From positions 1 to 41,603 of IMG/VR virus record IMGVR_UViG_3300015603_000047: a stretch of 41,603 bases of DNA. One strand, 5' to 3'. The translations under genes were made by a program, and so were the position numbers. The notes under the pieces were generated by a model, which was given only the letters and a program-made list of their open reading frames with translations, was not told the DNA's origin and made no database searches. Positions 29,040 through 37,635 of the stretch are shown piece by piece. The first letter of the stretch is position 1, and every line of letters begins with the position of its first letter. The stretch comes from a virus.

Positions 29040-30290
29040 TTAGTTTCTAGATTCTTTAAGCTTCTTTGCCTTAGCAACAAGCTTCTTCATTTCCATAACC
29101 TTTTTCTGCAACGTAGATTCCATCTTCTTCGACCGACCCAATGCTTCTTCGCCGCCGAATTCATCTGTTGGTTCTGCTTCCATGTCATCGCCGATATTGT
29201 CAAGGTCTTCTTCGCCGCCCATGTCAGCATCCATACCGGTTGTATCCATGCCATCTATTCCGCCCATGTCGTCCATACCCATGTCTTTATCCATATCGGT
29301 TTCGGCACTAACTTGACCAGTTGATGCCATATTACCTACAGCATCATCAACCTGCTGTTTAGCGGTATAAAGCGCATCCATAACACTCTGTAATGCTCCG
29401 TAGATCTGTGTCTGGAACGCCGAAGCTGATTCCATGCCATATGTCTCTCGCATCTGATCGGTTACTGGGGGAAGATCTTCGTTCTGTAAACGGCCAATCT
29501 TTTCAACCATTTCCTGTAACTCTTGAGCAAAGCCCTTGGCTGCCATCATTACTTCGGCCTGGCTAACTTCTGTCTCCAAAAGTCTGCGTAGGTTCTTTAC
29601 TAAATTTGCATGTTCTTTCATTACTGTTCCTTTTCGTCTTGCTGCTGCTTGTGCAGCAAATGGGTCTGGTACCATGCGCCCGGTTTTATCACGGATCATC
29701 GGCACCTGTTCTTCGTCTTCAGCTTCATCTATACCACTCATTTCCGAATCGCCCTGGGCTTCATCGGTCTCTTCATCTTCCATTACTGCCATCTCGGGAA
29801 CGGCAGAGTCACTAAGGCCACCGGCGCGTGTCTTTTGGAGTTGAGTTATGGCGCCGTTTCTTATACGATTCTCAATATAGTCATTTGGGAAATCGTAATC
29901 ACTTTTACGATACTCTCTCATGGCATGTTCGATAGCTGAATCAAAGTCTGCCATACTGGTGCCACCTTTAGTAAAATGATTTACTATGGCATCAGTCATA
30001 CTAGCGATAAGTGGTTCTAACTCATGAGACTGAAATTGGACTATTGAATATTCGCGGAGTGTTTTTAGTCCCTCTAGCACCAATAATCTCTTTGAGATCT
30101 CTGAAGAACCCCTAGCATCATCACCCTTGACCTTTAAATCAGTAATTTCGTCTTCAAGCTGTTCCATGATAGCAACTAGGTCTTTATCACTAACATCTTC
30201 AGAGATTTTAAAACCGTAATTAGTTTCGAGGTGCTGATTTATCCTTCTAAAGGTGGAATCCGGCGACTTACCGATATCATGTAAAAGCAT
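29040..30290 (-). CDS. Putative virion-associated protein, acidic (416 aa)
   Basis: A 416-aa helical protein. Coiled-coil-like charged stretches fill residues 40-130. The middle is acidic (EDEETDEAQGDSEMSGIDEA) and residues about 330-390 are a Met/Gly/Asp-rich low-complexity section. The last ~35 residues are lysine-rich and helical. AGGAAAG precedes the ATG and a late box lies 32 bp upstream. Its size and composition recall T4-like scaffold or core proteins, but there is no specific match, so only a virion or assembly role is proposed. Confidence 0.78.
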   Translation of the reverse strand: MLLHDIGKSPDSTFRRINQHLETNYGFKISEDVSDKDLVAIMEQLEDEITDLKVKGDDARGSSEISKRLLVLEGLKTLREYSIVQFQSHELEPLIASMTDAIVNHFTKGGTSMADFDSAIEHAMREYRKSDYDFPNDYIENRIRNGAITQLQKTRAGGLSDSAVPEMAVMEDEETDEAQGDSEMSGIDEAEDEEQVPMIRDKTGRMVPDPFAAQAAARRKGTVMKEHANLVKNLRRLLETEVSQAEVMMAAKGFAQELQEMVEKIGRLQNEDLPPVTDQMRETYGMESASAFQTQIYGALQSVMDALYTAKQQVDDAVGNMASTGQVSAETDMDKDMGMDDMGGIDGMDTTGMDADMGGEEDLDNIGDDMEAEPTDEFGGEEALGRSKKMESTLQKKVMEMKKLVAKAKKLKESRN

Positions 30291-30321
30291 ATAAATCTTT
30301 CCTGTTAAGTTCTATTTCTAG

Positions 30322-30329
30322 TATTTATC
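30322..30329 (-). promoter_or_regulatory. T4-type late promoter box (GATAAATA)
   Basis: GATAAATA on the minus strand, 32 bp before the 29040-30290 start. It drives the three-gene unit down to 27539. Confidence 0.75.
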
Positions 30330-30339
30330 ATTATACTTA

Positions 30340-30795
30340 CTATTTTATTCTTTTGAAAACAGAGATATCATTCCTTGCTTTCTTGGCTGAGATTTCAGCT
30401 ACTTGGAACTTGTCTTCTAAGATTGCCATGCGTTCAATATCGTGCCGCTTCTTGGCCCCCTTTAGACAATCCAGATAATGAATCATATCTGTATGATACT
30501 TAGAAAATCGCTCTTCTAATTTAAGTACCGTCTGTATTGTTTCGGATTCACCCGAATTATATCGTTGGGCAATAATTACAGCAATGTCGAATACCGAAAT
30601 ATCTTTATAAATTATTGATCTATTTGAAGATATAATATTATATAGTCCTACAGGATTTTTCTCTATAAATGTATGCCCTACTAGGGTTGATCTCTTAGAC
30701 ATAGTGATAGGAAATCCACGGCTGATTGCAAACGAAGCTGCCCGAGTGGTAGCTCTATCTAATTTATTGAGTAGATTTATTCTATCCGTCTTCAT
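30340..30795 (-). CDS. Hypothetical late protein (151 aa)
   Basis: A 151-aa basic protein of unknown function, helical at the C-terminus (ERMAILEDKFQVAEISAKKA). The middle has VGLYNIISSNRSIIYKDISV. It overlaps 30792-31502 by 4 bases (ATGA) and closes the late operon that starts at 31999. Confidence 0.72.
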   Translation of the reverse strand: MKTDRINLLNKLDRATTRAASFAISRGFPITMSKRSTLVGHTFIEKNPVGLYNIISSNRSIIYKDISVFDIAVIIAQRYNSGESETIQTVLKLEERFSKYHTDMIHYLDCLKGAKKRHDIERMAILEDKFQVAEISAKKARNDISVFKRIK

Positions 30796-31502
30796 CTCTT
30801 GAATCCGTTATTTGCCCTACTCGCTGTTTTCTTGCCACGAACTGCTAAATTTGCAGATAACTCGCCCGATGCTTGACCTGGTTTTGTATCACCCACAACT
30901 GTCTTAGCTGCTTCTCTCGGTGTATATTCTTTAGGCTGTTGCTCATTTGTAGGTTGGCGACGTTTTATTGCACCACCTAACGCAACCGGTGTACCTGCAC
31001 CCATAGCACCTGCACACGATGCGCCAGAACTCCCGTCTTCTGCAATGCCGGCAAGTTGCTTCATCCTTGCAAGATCCCTATCTTCTGCCATTTGCGCTGC
31101 CGCTGGTTGCGGTACTCCCGGAGCAGCAGGCTGGGACGGTTTAGCACCAGCCATAGCATTACTTGGCTGCATCCACTCCGTCTTACCTGTTACAGGATTT
31201 CTGACCTGCACCCCTCGAGGATCGGCAGCACCTTGTCCCGATGGGGGTTTCACTGGTGCCGGGGCAGTCGCAGCTGGCTGGCCTTGTTGGGCCGACGTAT
31301 TGGCTGGAGTTGCTGGTGATAGTGGTTTCCCTGACGGTGGTGTTATATCAGCACTTGCTTCTTCTAATGAACGATATTCATTGAATGACATCTGAGAAAT
31401 AAGTGATCTTGCTTCAGTCAATCCTATACATCGTTCTTGAGCTAACTTTTGAACCATATCACCATATACAAGTGAGTTTATAATCGTATCATGTCTAATC
31501 AT
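30792..31502 (-). CDS. Late protein with Pro/Ala-rich linker (236 aa)
   Basis: A 236-aa protein. The first ~50 residues are helical (VQKLAQERCIGLTEARSLIS), followed by a long Pro/Ala/Gln/Gly-rich stretch (about 55-135) that is probably disordered, and a basic C-terminus. It overlaps both neighbours by 4 bases. Late expression suggests virion assembly; function unknown. Confidence 0.72.
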   Translation of the reverse strand: MIRHDTIINSLVYGDMVQKLAQERCIGLTEARSLISQMSFNEYRSLEEASADITPPSGKPLSPATPANTSAQQGQPAATAPAPVKPPSGQGAADPRGVQVRNPVTGKTEWMQPSNAMAGAKPSQPAAPGVPQPAAAQMAEDRDLARMKQLAGIAEDGSSGASCAGAMGAGTPVALGGAIKRRQPTNEQQPKEYTPREAAKTVVGDTKPGQASGELSANLAVRGKKTASRANNGFKR

Positions 31503-31999
31503 AGTGAATCCATCCTTGAAAACGCAACATTCTTTCCCCAGCCGCTGGGACTGCCTGTAACTGTAGTAATTCTGACGCCGCTCGGTAAGATAACACCGTC
31601 AAGATCGTCGACTAGTAAACCGACTGGACCGGGTGTACCGTATGGGGTAAAATTGAAAAACTGTACACCACGTTCGACCGCGAATTTCCAGATAAACCCT
31701 TCTCCCGAAAGTTCTGATGTATAATCAGTAAGTTCGATTACTGCTGCCGGGTCTGAAAGAACCACTGGCATAGCACGCAAACCAATACTCATTAAAAATA
31801 CTTCAAAATTCTTTTGGCTCTCTTCTAACGGATTGCCTGTTACTTGAATATTCACTAATCTTTCCAATTCTTGTGCTGGTGGCGGGGTGGGATTTGGATC
31901 TGTGAATGCTCCTGGTGAGGATGCATAGCAGACATAATACTGCAAATCTGCTGTCAAATTTTGCATTGACGTTGCTGCACCGTGAATTCTTTGAGGCAT
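31499..31999 (-). CDS. Putative virion protein (166 aa)
   Basis: A 166-aa beta-rich protein. The N-terminus MPQRIHGAATSMQN resembles those of 32114-32650 (MTTKVNGG) and 32756-33850 (MTQKVNGA), so the three probably share a related N-terminal fold or docking segment. AAGGA precedes the ATG; late-type boxes lie 18-50 bp upstream. A structural role is likely. Confidence 0.75.
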   Translation of the reverse strand: MPQRIHGAATSMQNLTADLQYYVCYASSPGAFTDPNPTPPPAQELERLVNIQVTGNPLEESQKNFEVFLMSIGLRAMPVVLSDPAAVIELTDYTSELSGEGFIWKFAVERGVQFFNFTPYGTPGPVGLLVDDLDGVILPSGVRITTVTGSPSGWGKNVAFSRMDSL

Positions 32000-32042
32000 T
32001 TGTTGTCCTTGTTGTCTATTTATTTAGATTAAATATTTCTTA

Positions 32043-32050
32043 TATTTATC
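32043..32050 (-). promoter_or_regulatory. T4-type late promoter box (GATAAATA)
   Basis: GATAAATA on the minus strand, 44 bp before the 31499-31999 start. Two further late-like boxes (AATAAATA at 32017-32024, TCTAAATA at 32021-32028) overlap each other nearer the gene. Confidence 0.65.
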
Positions 32051-32072
32051 AAGAAATCCAGAACAAGAGATC

Positions 32073-32098
32073 AAAAGGAAGCACCCTAAGGTGCTTCT
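32073..32098 (-). terminator. Rho-independent terminator
   Basis: On the minus strand: GAAGCACC, loop TTAG, GGTGCTTC, then CTTTTGA. An 8-bp stem (32078-32097) following the stop of 32114-32650. Confidence 0.82.
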
Positions 32099-32113
32099 CT
32101 AATTAATTAACTC

Positions 32114-32650
32114 TTACGCTAACTTGAATGGGACTTCAACGATAGTCACGGCAGAAAAAGATGCTACAGTCGAAACTGGAACATTAGCTGGGGTATCAGG
32201 CGCGCCAGCGGTAATATATACTGTCGCATCAGGAAGAGCACGAACCGCTGCCTGCATCTCTGGTGCAGCGGCTGTCAAATCCTCTGCCGTATTTGCTGGT
32301 GCCACATTGTATGCCGGAGTATCAGATCCCCACCCAAGTGCAGATGCTGAACATGCAAAGTGAATTTCTGTTGTATCACCGTACAATGCAGGTTGACAAG
32401 AAATAATAGTGACATCACATTTCTTTGTCAATTCCACAAAGGCTAACGCTGCTGCACTATCCGGAACAGGTCTATTGTTGCCTACCGGAAAATACGTCGT
32501 TGCTGTAATTTTACCACCGGAAAATATAACCGGCAAATTTACCGAACCGTCTGAGACTGTCCATGCAAATGGCCCAGTCATTTTGAAATATCTTAGGCTA
32601 CCTGTCAATGTCTGACTATTGATAATCCCACCATTTACTTTTGTTGTCAT
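32114..32650 (-). CDS. Putative virion protein (178 aa)
   Basis: A 178-aa Ala/Thr/Val-rich, beta-type protein. Starts MTTKVNGGIINSQTLTGSLR and contains a helical ALAFVELTKKC segment before the second half. The N-terminus matches those of two neighbouring late genes. TAGGAG lies just before the ATG. It forms a single-gene unit with a late box upstream and a terminator downstream, as expected for an abundant structural protein. Confidence 0.78.
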   Translation of the reverse strand: MTTKVNGGIINSQTLTGSLRYFKMTGPFAWTVSDGSVNLPVIFSGGKITATTYFPVGNNRPVPDSAAALAFVELTKKCDVTIISCQPALYGDTTEIHFACSASALGWGSDTPAYNVAPANTAEDLTAAAPEMQAAVRALPDATVYITAGAPDTPANVPVSTVASFSAVTIVEVPFKLA

Positions 32651-32674
32651 TCTGTAATCTCCTACAATTGCATG

Positions 32675-32682
32675 TATTTATC
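32675..32682 (-). promoter_or_regulatory. T4-type late promoter box (GATAAATA)
   Basis: GATAAATA on the minus strand, 25 bp before the 32114-32650 start. A TTGACT (plus 32699-32704) sits 17 bp upstream of an ATAAAT hexamer within the box, so a sigma70-type reading is also possible. Confidence 0.75.
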
Positions 32683-32705
32683 ACAACTTAGAAATTTTAG
32701 TCAAC

Positions 32706-32728
32706 AAAAAGCACCCGAAGGTGCCTTT
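32706..32728 (-). terminator. Rho-independent terminator
   Basis: On the minus strand: GCACC, loop TTCG, GGTGC, then TTTTTG. The stem lies at 32711-32724, downstream of the 32756-33850 stop. The U-tract runs directly into the TTGACT of the next promoter region. Confidence 0.85.
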
Positions 32729-32755
32729 CTGAATTGCCGTTTAATCTTTTTAGGA

Positions 32756-33850
32756 TTAAATTGGGGCTGGATAATATCCAGGTGTGCCAGTTGGGCTGTT
32801 TGTTGGGCTCGAACCAGGTGTTGCACCAGGACCAAATGCCAACGCGCCATTAGCAACTGTACCTACAGGCAGTGTACCATTCATGTATACAAATTCCATA
32901 TCAAATGTAATTGCAGTTGGTGCTACAGAAACTGCAACGCCAGCAACGTTTGTTGGTGCCGCACCAGGTACTGTCACAACTGCCTGAGCTCCAATAACTG
33001 GAAGAGCAGTAGCAATGATACCACTTGCATCAGAGAACCAACCTTCTGCATTACCGAGCATAACATCAACTGTGGTAACAGTGCCGTTATATCCGTATAT
33101 CACTGAAGTAGCTGCCGACAATGGTAGCAATGGTGCTGTATTAACTGTGAATGTGGTTCCATTAACTACTGAAGTAACATATGTGCCAGGAGCAAATTGA
33201 CCTGCGCCACCGACACCAATATACATTCCGGCCACAAGGCGGGTGGTTGAACCTACAGTAATAAGATTACCAACTGAAGTCACCCCATATGATCCCGATG
33301 AAGTTGAAACAAGAACGTTAAACGGATATGGTGTCGATGCAACTCCTAAGAAGGTTGGTGCTGCCGTCAGTTTATCGCCGGGAGCATACCCGACGCCAGG
33401 TGCAGTAATAACAACTGAACTCACCACTGTATCACCAGCCACTACGATAGTTGCTAATGCGCCATATCCGTGGCCACCGCTAAGTGGGACATCGGTATAT
33501 GTTCCTGGCAAATAATTTCCACCGCCAACTAATGTTCCCAGGCCACCAGTTGATGTAGCACCAGCTGCTGAAAAATATGCTGGATATTCAAGATTACCAT
33601 TACTTTGGCTAATAGCAAGAACTGTTGCTCTTGTTTCCAAGTTCTTCAATGCTTGTACTAATGCACTTTCTACAACTGCAAAGCCTGAATTAGCTACAGT
33701 GCCTGCGCCTGCTGCTACTGCTGTGCCAAGAACTGATAGATCAGCTGCTGGAAGTGACGAAATATCCTTGTTGAATGTAAGCTTTACAAAAGCTACTTTT
33801 CTTTCTACCCATACGCCTGGATATGCGGCGCCATTTACTTTTTGTGTCAT
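32756..33850 (-). CDS. Putative virion protein with YLPGTYT module
   Basis: A 364-aa Gly/Thr/Val/Ala-rich protein. The N-terminus MTQKVNGAAYPGVWVERKVA is followed by a helical segment and, at about residues 130-180, one module: GNYLPGTYTDVPLSGGHGYG, with PGVGYAPGDKLTA. It is the same unit as the two copies in 25292-26806. The C-terminus ends in a Pro/Thr/Gly-rich tail. AAGGAG precedes the ATG. It has a late box upstream and its own terminator, so strong late expression is likely. Confidence 0.8.
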   Translation of the reverse strand: MTQKVNGAAYPGVWVERKVAFVKLTFNKDISSLPAADLSVLGTAVAAGAGTVANSGFAVVESALVQALKNLETRATVLAISQSNGNLEYPAYFSAAGATSTGGLGTLVGGGNYLPGTYTDVPLSGGHGYGALATIVVAGDTVVSSVVITAPGVGYAPGDKLTAAPTFLGVASTPYPFNVLVSTSSGSYGVTSVGNLITVGSTTRLVAGMYIGVGGAGQFAPGTYVTSVVNGTTFTVNTAPLLPLSAATSVIYGYNGTVTTVDVMLGNAEGWFSDASGIIATALPVIGAQAVVTVPGAAPTNVAGVAVSVAPTAITFDMEFVYMNGTLPVGTVANGALAFGPGATPGSSPTNSPTGTPGYYPAPI

Positions 33851-33896
33851 TTTAATAACTCCTTAATTTGTGATAGGTTAATCCTATTCATAAACT

Positions 33897-33904
33897 TATT
33901 TATC
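33897..33904 (-). promoter_or_regulatory. T4-type late promoter box (GATAAATA)
   Basis: GATAAATA on the minus strand, 47 bp before the 32756-33850 start. Confidence 0.72.
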
Positions 33905-33942
33905 ATCTGAAGGAAAATATCGATCTATATTAGATGATTAAA

Positions 33943-33999
33943 TTACTTCTTTGCCCTACCGAATAATTTCTCTGTGAATGTTGTCTTATCAATGACCAT
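33943..33999 (-). CDS. Possible 18-aa micro-protein
   Basis: An 18-codon frame, MVIDKTTFTEKLFGRAKK, begins inside the last codons of 33989-34270 (11-base overlap). GAGGAACG lies just before its ATG. Basic and amphipathic. The spacing and ribosome site look deliberate, but with such a short frame chance is a real alternative. Confidence 0.35.
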   Translation of the reverse strand: MVIDKTTFTEKLFGRAKK

Positions 34000-34270
34000 C
34001 TCGTTCCTCATCCCCGTCATATCCTGTTTTAATGCGTTTTACCATTCGAGTAAAACGATTTGGATCGGAGCCACGTATACTCGAGACAAACCTCTTCTTT
34101 AATGCTTCAGCTTCATCCGGCGAAAATGATTCATCAATTGACTCGAGTAAATTTATGGCTGAAACTATTATATGTTGTGCTCTAGCCTCTATGAGGTCTT
34201 CTTTGCTCTTCTGGGGCACATATAAGCTAATTTCTTCCAGAATAGATCTGCTTCTGCGATTAATAGACAA
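33989..34270 (-). CDS. Hypothetical protein (93 aa), TTG start
   Basis: A 93-aa helical, charged protein, unrecognised by function. It contains QHIIVSAINLLESIDESFSP and ends in KRFVSSIRGSDPNRFTRMVK and a charged tail. The start is a TTG (34268-34270) with CGGAGATCT about 5 bases upstream, a convincing ribosome site. A late box lies 26 bp upstream, just before the helicase stop. Similar SIRGxDPxRFTRM segments occur in small proteins of marine T4-like phages, as far as I recall. Confidence 0.7.
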   Translation of the reverse strand: MSINRRSRSILEEISLYVPQKSKEDLIEARAQHIIVSAINLLESIDESFSPDEAEALKKRFVSSIRGSDPNRFTRMVKRIKTGYDGDEERDGH

Positions 34271-34295
34271 TTTAAGATCTCCGATTACGTTTCTA

Positions 34296-34303
34296 TATTT
34301 ATC
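34296..34303 (-). promoter_or_regulatory. T4-type late promoter box (GATAAATA)
   Basis: GATAAATA on the minus strand, 26 bp before the TTG start of 33989-34270. Confidence 0.65.
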
Positions 34304-34324
34304 AATTAACTGGGTTTGTTGATA

Positions 34325-35770
34325 TTATTTTCTTTTAATCATTGCTCTCAGCGAGGCTGCGCCCTCGAGTGGGTTCACCTTTGCATCATTTTGAGTGAAT
34401 GAAGTAATCTCACCAGTTCTGGCATCAAGCTTTTCTCCAGATCTGATTACACTCTTCTTTTTCAGCTGATCCATTACATGTTGCGATGTTGCGATTACCG
34501 CGCTATCAGCATCTTCTTCTAGATCTAAAATTCTTAAACTCTTATTGTTGAATGATAAATCTACCTTAGAGCCTACCCCGGAACTCGAACGTGTCTTCAT
34601 AAACTGAATTTGATATCTCCCACTTTCTTTCATTGCAGCACTGGTAAAAATACCAATAACGTTGTCTGCGGTATTAACCTTAGAGATACCGCCTGCAATA
34701 TGACTTGGGTCAAATTCAATTTCTTCATATGATCCCCGATTTAGCTGCGAAGCTGATACCGTTACCATATCTAATTCAACTGCTAAATTACGCAACTCTT
34801 CAGTCACATATTTGTCCTTAACAAACAAGTTTTCTGCAGAAATCTTCTTACTAAGTGGCGACATAAGATCGAGGTAGTCAACTAAAATTGCATCAACTTT
34901 CTTACCAGAATGAATCTCGTATTCCTTAATGAATGCACGAATGTCATTGGTAGTACAACCATTTGGCATTTGTTTAATACGCAACGAGCCCTGACTCTTC
35001 TGTTGTGATGCTCGAATTTTCATATGCACATCATCAATGTTACGCATAACCTCGCGGGTTTCGTAATTTGTGTGCATCGCATCAATACGCATAGCACATA
35101 ACTTCTCACTCAACTCAAGTGATAGATAAACTACATTTAATCCTGCCATTGCCCAATTTACCGCAAGATTTTGCAAGAATAATGATTTACCTGCTCCAGA
35201 TTGCCCAGCGAAGATTGTGAGCTCACCTCTATTCAAACCGCCGAATAGTTTATCATCAACTGTTTTCCAACCTGTAGATACCTGCCCTTTATTTTCTCTT
35301 AATGCTTCAAGACGCGCCTTAGGATCAGCATAATAATCTAACCCAAGATCTTTGACTAATGCAATCTCAACCGCTGCCTTAATATCAGCTAATACCTCGT
35401 TGTATCTACCCTCATCTAATCTTTCCGGTGATGCTAAAATTGCATCTCGTAATGCCTTGTGCTGGCAGAACTTTTCAAACTCACGTAAGAACCACGCATC
35501 ATGCACAGCCGCATCGACCTCCATGATATATACTTCTTTCTTGGTGACTGCCTTAATCTCATCTAGAGACGGTATCATAGAAAAATCTGCACTGTAACTT
35601 TCAATAAAAGCAACCGTATCACGATTCTGTCTATCATCAAAATAGCTAGATTTTATAATACCTTTACAGCGAACAAATAGATCCTTATTACTCATCATAA
35701 AGCTGATGAATATATCCTCTATGTCCTTGCTATAATCATTAATTTCACTAGCGTTTTCGTTTTCGTTCAT
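34325..35770 (-). CDS. 41: Replicative DNA helicase, T4 gp41 type (DnaB family)
   Basis: A 481-aa DnaB-family helicase that unwinds the replication fork and works with the primase encoded next to it. The RecA-like domain starts about residue 160: GRNRGEL-type entry (LNRGELTIFAGQ), Walker A GQSGAGKS, VVYLSLELSEKLCAMRIDAM, and the later DAILVDYLDLMSP Walker B. SASQLNRGSYEE matches the family's motif 3. An N-terminal helical domain precedes it. I start it at ATG 35768-35770; the TTG three codons earlier has no better ribosome site. It overlaps the primase gene end by 23 bases. Confidence 0.95.
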   Translation of the reverse strand: MNENENASEINDYSKDIEDIFISFMMSNKDLFVRCKGIIKSSYFDDRQNRDTVAFIESYSADFSMIPSLDEIKAVTKKEVYIMEVDAAVHDAWFLREFEKFCQHKALRDAILASPERLDEGRYNEVLADIKAAVEIALVKDLGLDYYADPKARLEALRENKGQVSTGWKTVDDKLFGGLNRGELTIFAGQSGAGKSLFLQNLAVNWAMAGLNVVYLSLELSEKLCAMRIDAMHTNYETREVMRNIDDVHMKIRASQQKSQGSLRIKQMPNGCTTNDIRAFIKEYEIHSGKKVDAILVDYLDLMSPLSKKISAENLFVKDKYVTEELRNLAVELDMVTVSASQLNRGSYEEIEFDPSHIAGGISKVNTADNVIGIFTSAAMKESGRYQIQFMKTRSSSGVGSKVDLSFNNKSLRILDLEEDADSAVIATSQHVMDQLKKKSVIRSGEKLDARTGEITSFTQNDAKVNPLEGAASLRAMIKRK

Positions 35771-36812
35771 TCTGTTCAATATCCCATTTTAATTTAATCT
35801 TTTCTTTACCAGATACCGCCGATGAAATAATTGAGTGGGTTGTCAATAACCTCCCATACTTCTCTGCTGCCTTTGAGGCATCCTTAATATCCATAGTCCA
35901 CTTAGGGAAAGATACCGACCAATTGTTTTCTATTGCAGAATCAACAAGATCTCGTCCCTTCAAATCTCTGTCAGGACACACAATAACCTCTTTCTGTAAT
36001 CTATTAATAATATCTATCTTCGCTTGGCCAAGTTCGCCCAGCGTTCCAACGCCATCGGTTGTCCAAGCATCTAATACACCTTCATTTACTATAAGGTATT
36101 TACGCTGCCAGGCGTCTTGCCGGTCTAAGTTATAGACAAAATCTTGAGGGCATTGTTGGAAGTATTTTGGAATAGACTTGTCGGGTACATCGTAACACAA
36201 TCTTGCAGTAAACCCTACGATCTTCCTCTTATAATAATAAGGAATAATTAGCCGCTGATTCAGATTATGCGACGTTACCGGAGACCAATAAAAATTATCT
36301 AAATCATATATTTTGCGATCTAGTGCATAATTAACCACACGTAAGAAAGTTGGATCATCTAATCCACTTTCTAACCACTGTGTGACGCTATACGAATCTC
36401 CTGGTAGCTCCATAGGTTTCCACTTCTGGAACAGGGTCTTGAATCTGCTTTCTCTATCTTCTACTGTAGAATTATCGCCCTCTCTTATGGAAGTGATCTG
36501 ATTCTTTTGTTTGAATATCTCGAATTCTATCTGTTCTATAAACTTCGGATCAATATGCAGAAATCCTAAGAAGAATTTAAAGGAGTTCGATAACTCCTTA
36601 CCTTCAGTATACCCGGCCGAGAACCCACAATTAAAGCAGTTTAATGCGATTGATTGAGGGTTGAATTGTATTCCGAAACGGTTGCGAGTATCTTTGCCGT
36701 GACCTTGTGTGTGGCAAAGCGGGCAATTCCTCTTCGCCCAATTCTTTGGAGCTTGTTTTAAGGGTCCTATGTTAGCAAGGATAGCATCCTTCAGAACATC
36801 AATTATTGACAT
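35748..36812 (-). CDS. 61: DNA primase, T4 gp61 type
   Basis: A 354-aa primase that makes RNA primers for the gp41 helicase. The N-terminal zinc ribbon is CPLCHTQGHGKD with a second pair CFNCGF (about residues 31-63). The TOPRIM core shows IVNEGVLDAWTTDGVG (the conserved Glu) and VIVCPDRDLKGRD (the DxD motif). Size and domain order match gp61. It overlaps the downstream helicase gene by 23 bases and starts 14 bases inside the end of the GIY-YIG gene, so an endonuclease gene has been inserted directly ahead of it. Confidence 0.95.
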   Translation of the reverse strand: MSIIDVLKDAILANIGPLKQAPKNWAKRNCPLCHTQGHGKDTRNRFGIQFNPQSIALNCFNCGFSAGYTEGKELSNSFKFFLGFLHIDPKFIEQIEFEIFKQKNQITSIREGDNSTVEDRESRFKTLFQKWKPMELPGDSYSVTQWLESGLDDPTFLRVVNYALDRKIYDLDNFYWSPVTSHNLNQRLIIPYYYKRKIVGFTARLCYDVPDKSIPKYFQQCPQDFVYNLDRQDAWQRKYLIVNEGVLDAWTTDGVGTLGELGQAKIDIINRLQKEVIVCPDRDLKGRDLVDSAIENNWSVSFPKWTMDIKDASKAAEKYGRLLTTHSIISSAVSGKEKIKLKWDIEQNERKRKR

Positions 36813-37587
36813 ATTCTAAATTCCAACCGTGTTTAGACTTCTTCTTACTTCTATGACAACCATATATAATGTAATAAGGCAGATTATTCTCTTTACAGAA
36901 ATCATATATACTTTTCACTATTTTTGTTGTTCCGTCAGGGTATGTTAATTTCCACTCTTTGGCTATGCCAGATGCTTTCTTTGCGTTTTCAATTCTTTTA
37001 TTCTTCTCTTCTGGTGTCTCGTTTTCGAATCGCAATTTTTGAGATTTACTATAATTTTCTCTATCTTCGTCAGTTAGTATTTTATTATTCCAACTTTCTT
37101 TTAATCCATTGCTTATTCGTTGCTTATAGGCAGTGAATTTATCACCATCTTGCACAATTGTATTCCAGAACTCTTTAGATATCTCCATACGACGAATTCT
37201 TCTTGTTGGATTTAATATATAATTTTCTTTTCGCGTCTCTGATGATTTCTGTATTATCTCTTTTAAGTGATTACTATCTAAATTTCTATATGTATTTCCA
37301 CCTGTGCCACCCTCTGTAATATTATATCCATTAGGTTTCAATGTATTCAGTTTAGCTATAAATTCTATTTCTAGGTCATTCAATTCAATTAAACTATCTG
37401 TTTCTGCAAGAATAGTAAATTCAAAATTATCTATTCCATATTTTTTCAATGCTCGATGAAAATAAGATGTTATATTTTCTTTCTTAGAATCCCGTATGTG
37501 TTCGGCAAGTCTAATACCGAATGTTCTTTCTGTCTTGCCTATGTAAGATTTTTGATTCAATTTGTTTGTTGCTTTATATATTACCAT
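36799..37587 (-). CDS. GIY-YIG homing endonuclease
   Basis: A 262-aa GIY-YIG homing endonuclease. The catalytic motif reads VIYKATNKLNQKSYIGKTER (GIY as VIY, YIG intact) with RLAEHIRDSK and a later NITEGGTGG, all within the first ~100 residues. The C-terminus (GTTKIVKSIYDFCKENNLPY, then HGWNLEYVNN) resembles the NUMOD/IENR-type DNA-binding tail of phage homing enzymes. AT-rich. It stands free, not inside an intron that I can see, and lies between the promoter and the primase-helicase genes, so its transcript carries them. It probably cuts an unoccupied allele of a related phage. Confidence 0.93.
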   Translation of the reverse strand: MVIYKATNKLNQKSYIGKTERTFGIRLAEHIRDSKKENITSYFHRALKKYGIDNFEFTILAETDSLIELNDLEIEFIAKLNTLKPNGYNITEGGTGGNTYRNLDSNHLKEIIQKSSETRKENYILNPTRRIRRMEISKEFWNTIVQDGDKFTAYKQRISNGLKESWNNKILTDEDRENYSKSQKLRFENETPEEKNKRIENAKKASGIAKEWKLTYPDGTTKIVKSIYDFCKENNLPYYIIYGCHRSKKKSKHGWNLEYVNN

Positions 37588-37619
37588 AATGTGCCTAATA
37601 AAGGATATTGTCCATTATG

Positions 37620-37627
37620 TATTTATC
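37620..37627 (-). promoter_or_regulatory. T4-type late promoter box (GATAAATA)
   Basis: GATAAATA on the minus strand, 8 bp downstream of the sigma70 -10 box and 33 bp before the GIY-YIG start. Confidence 0.65.
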
Positions 37628-37635
37628 GTTTAATT

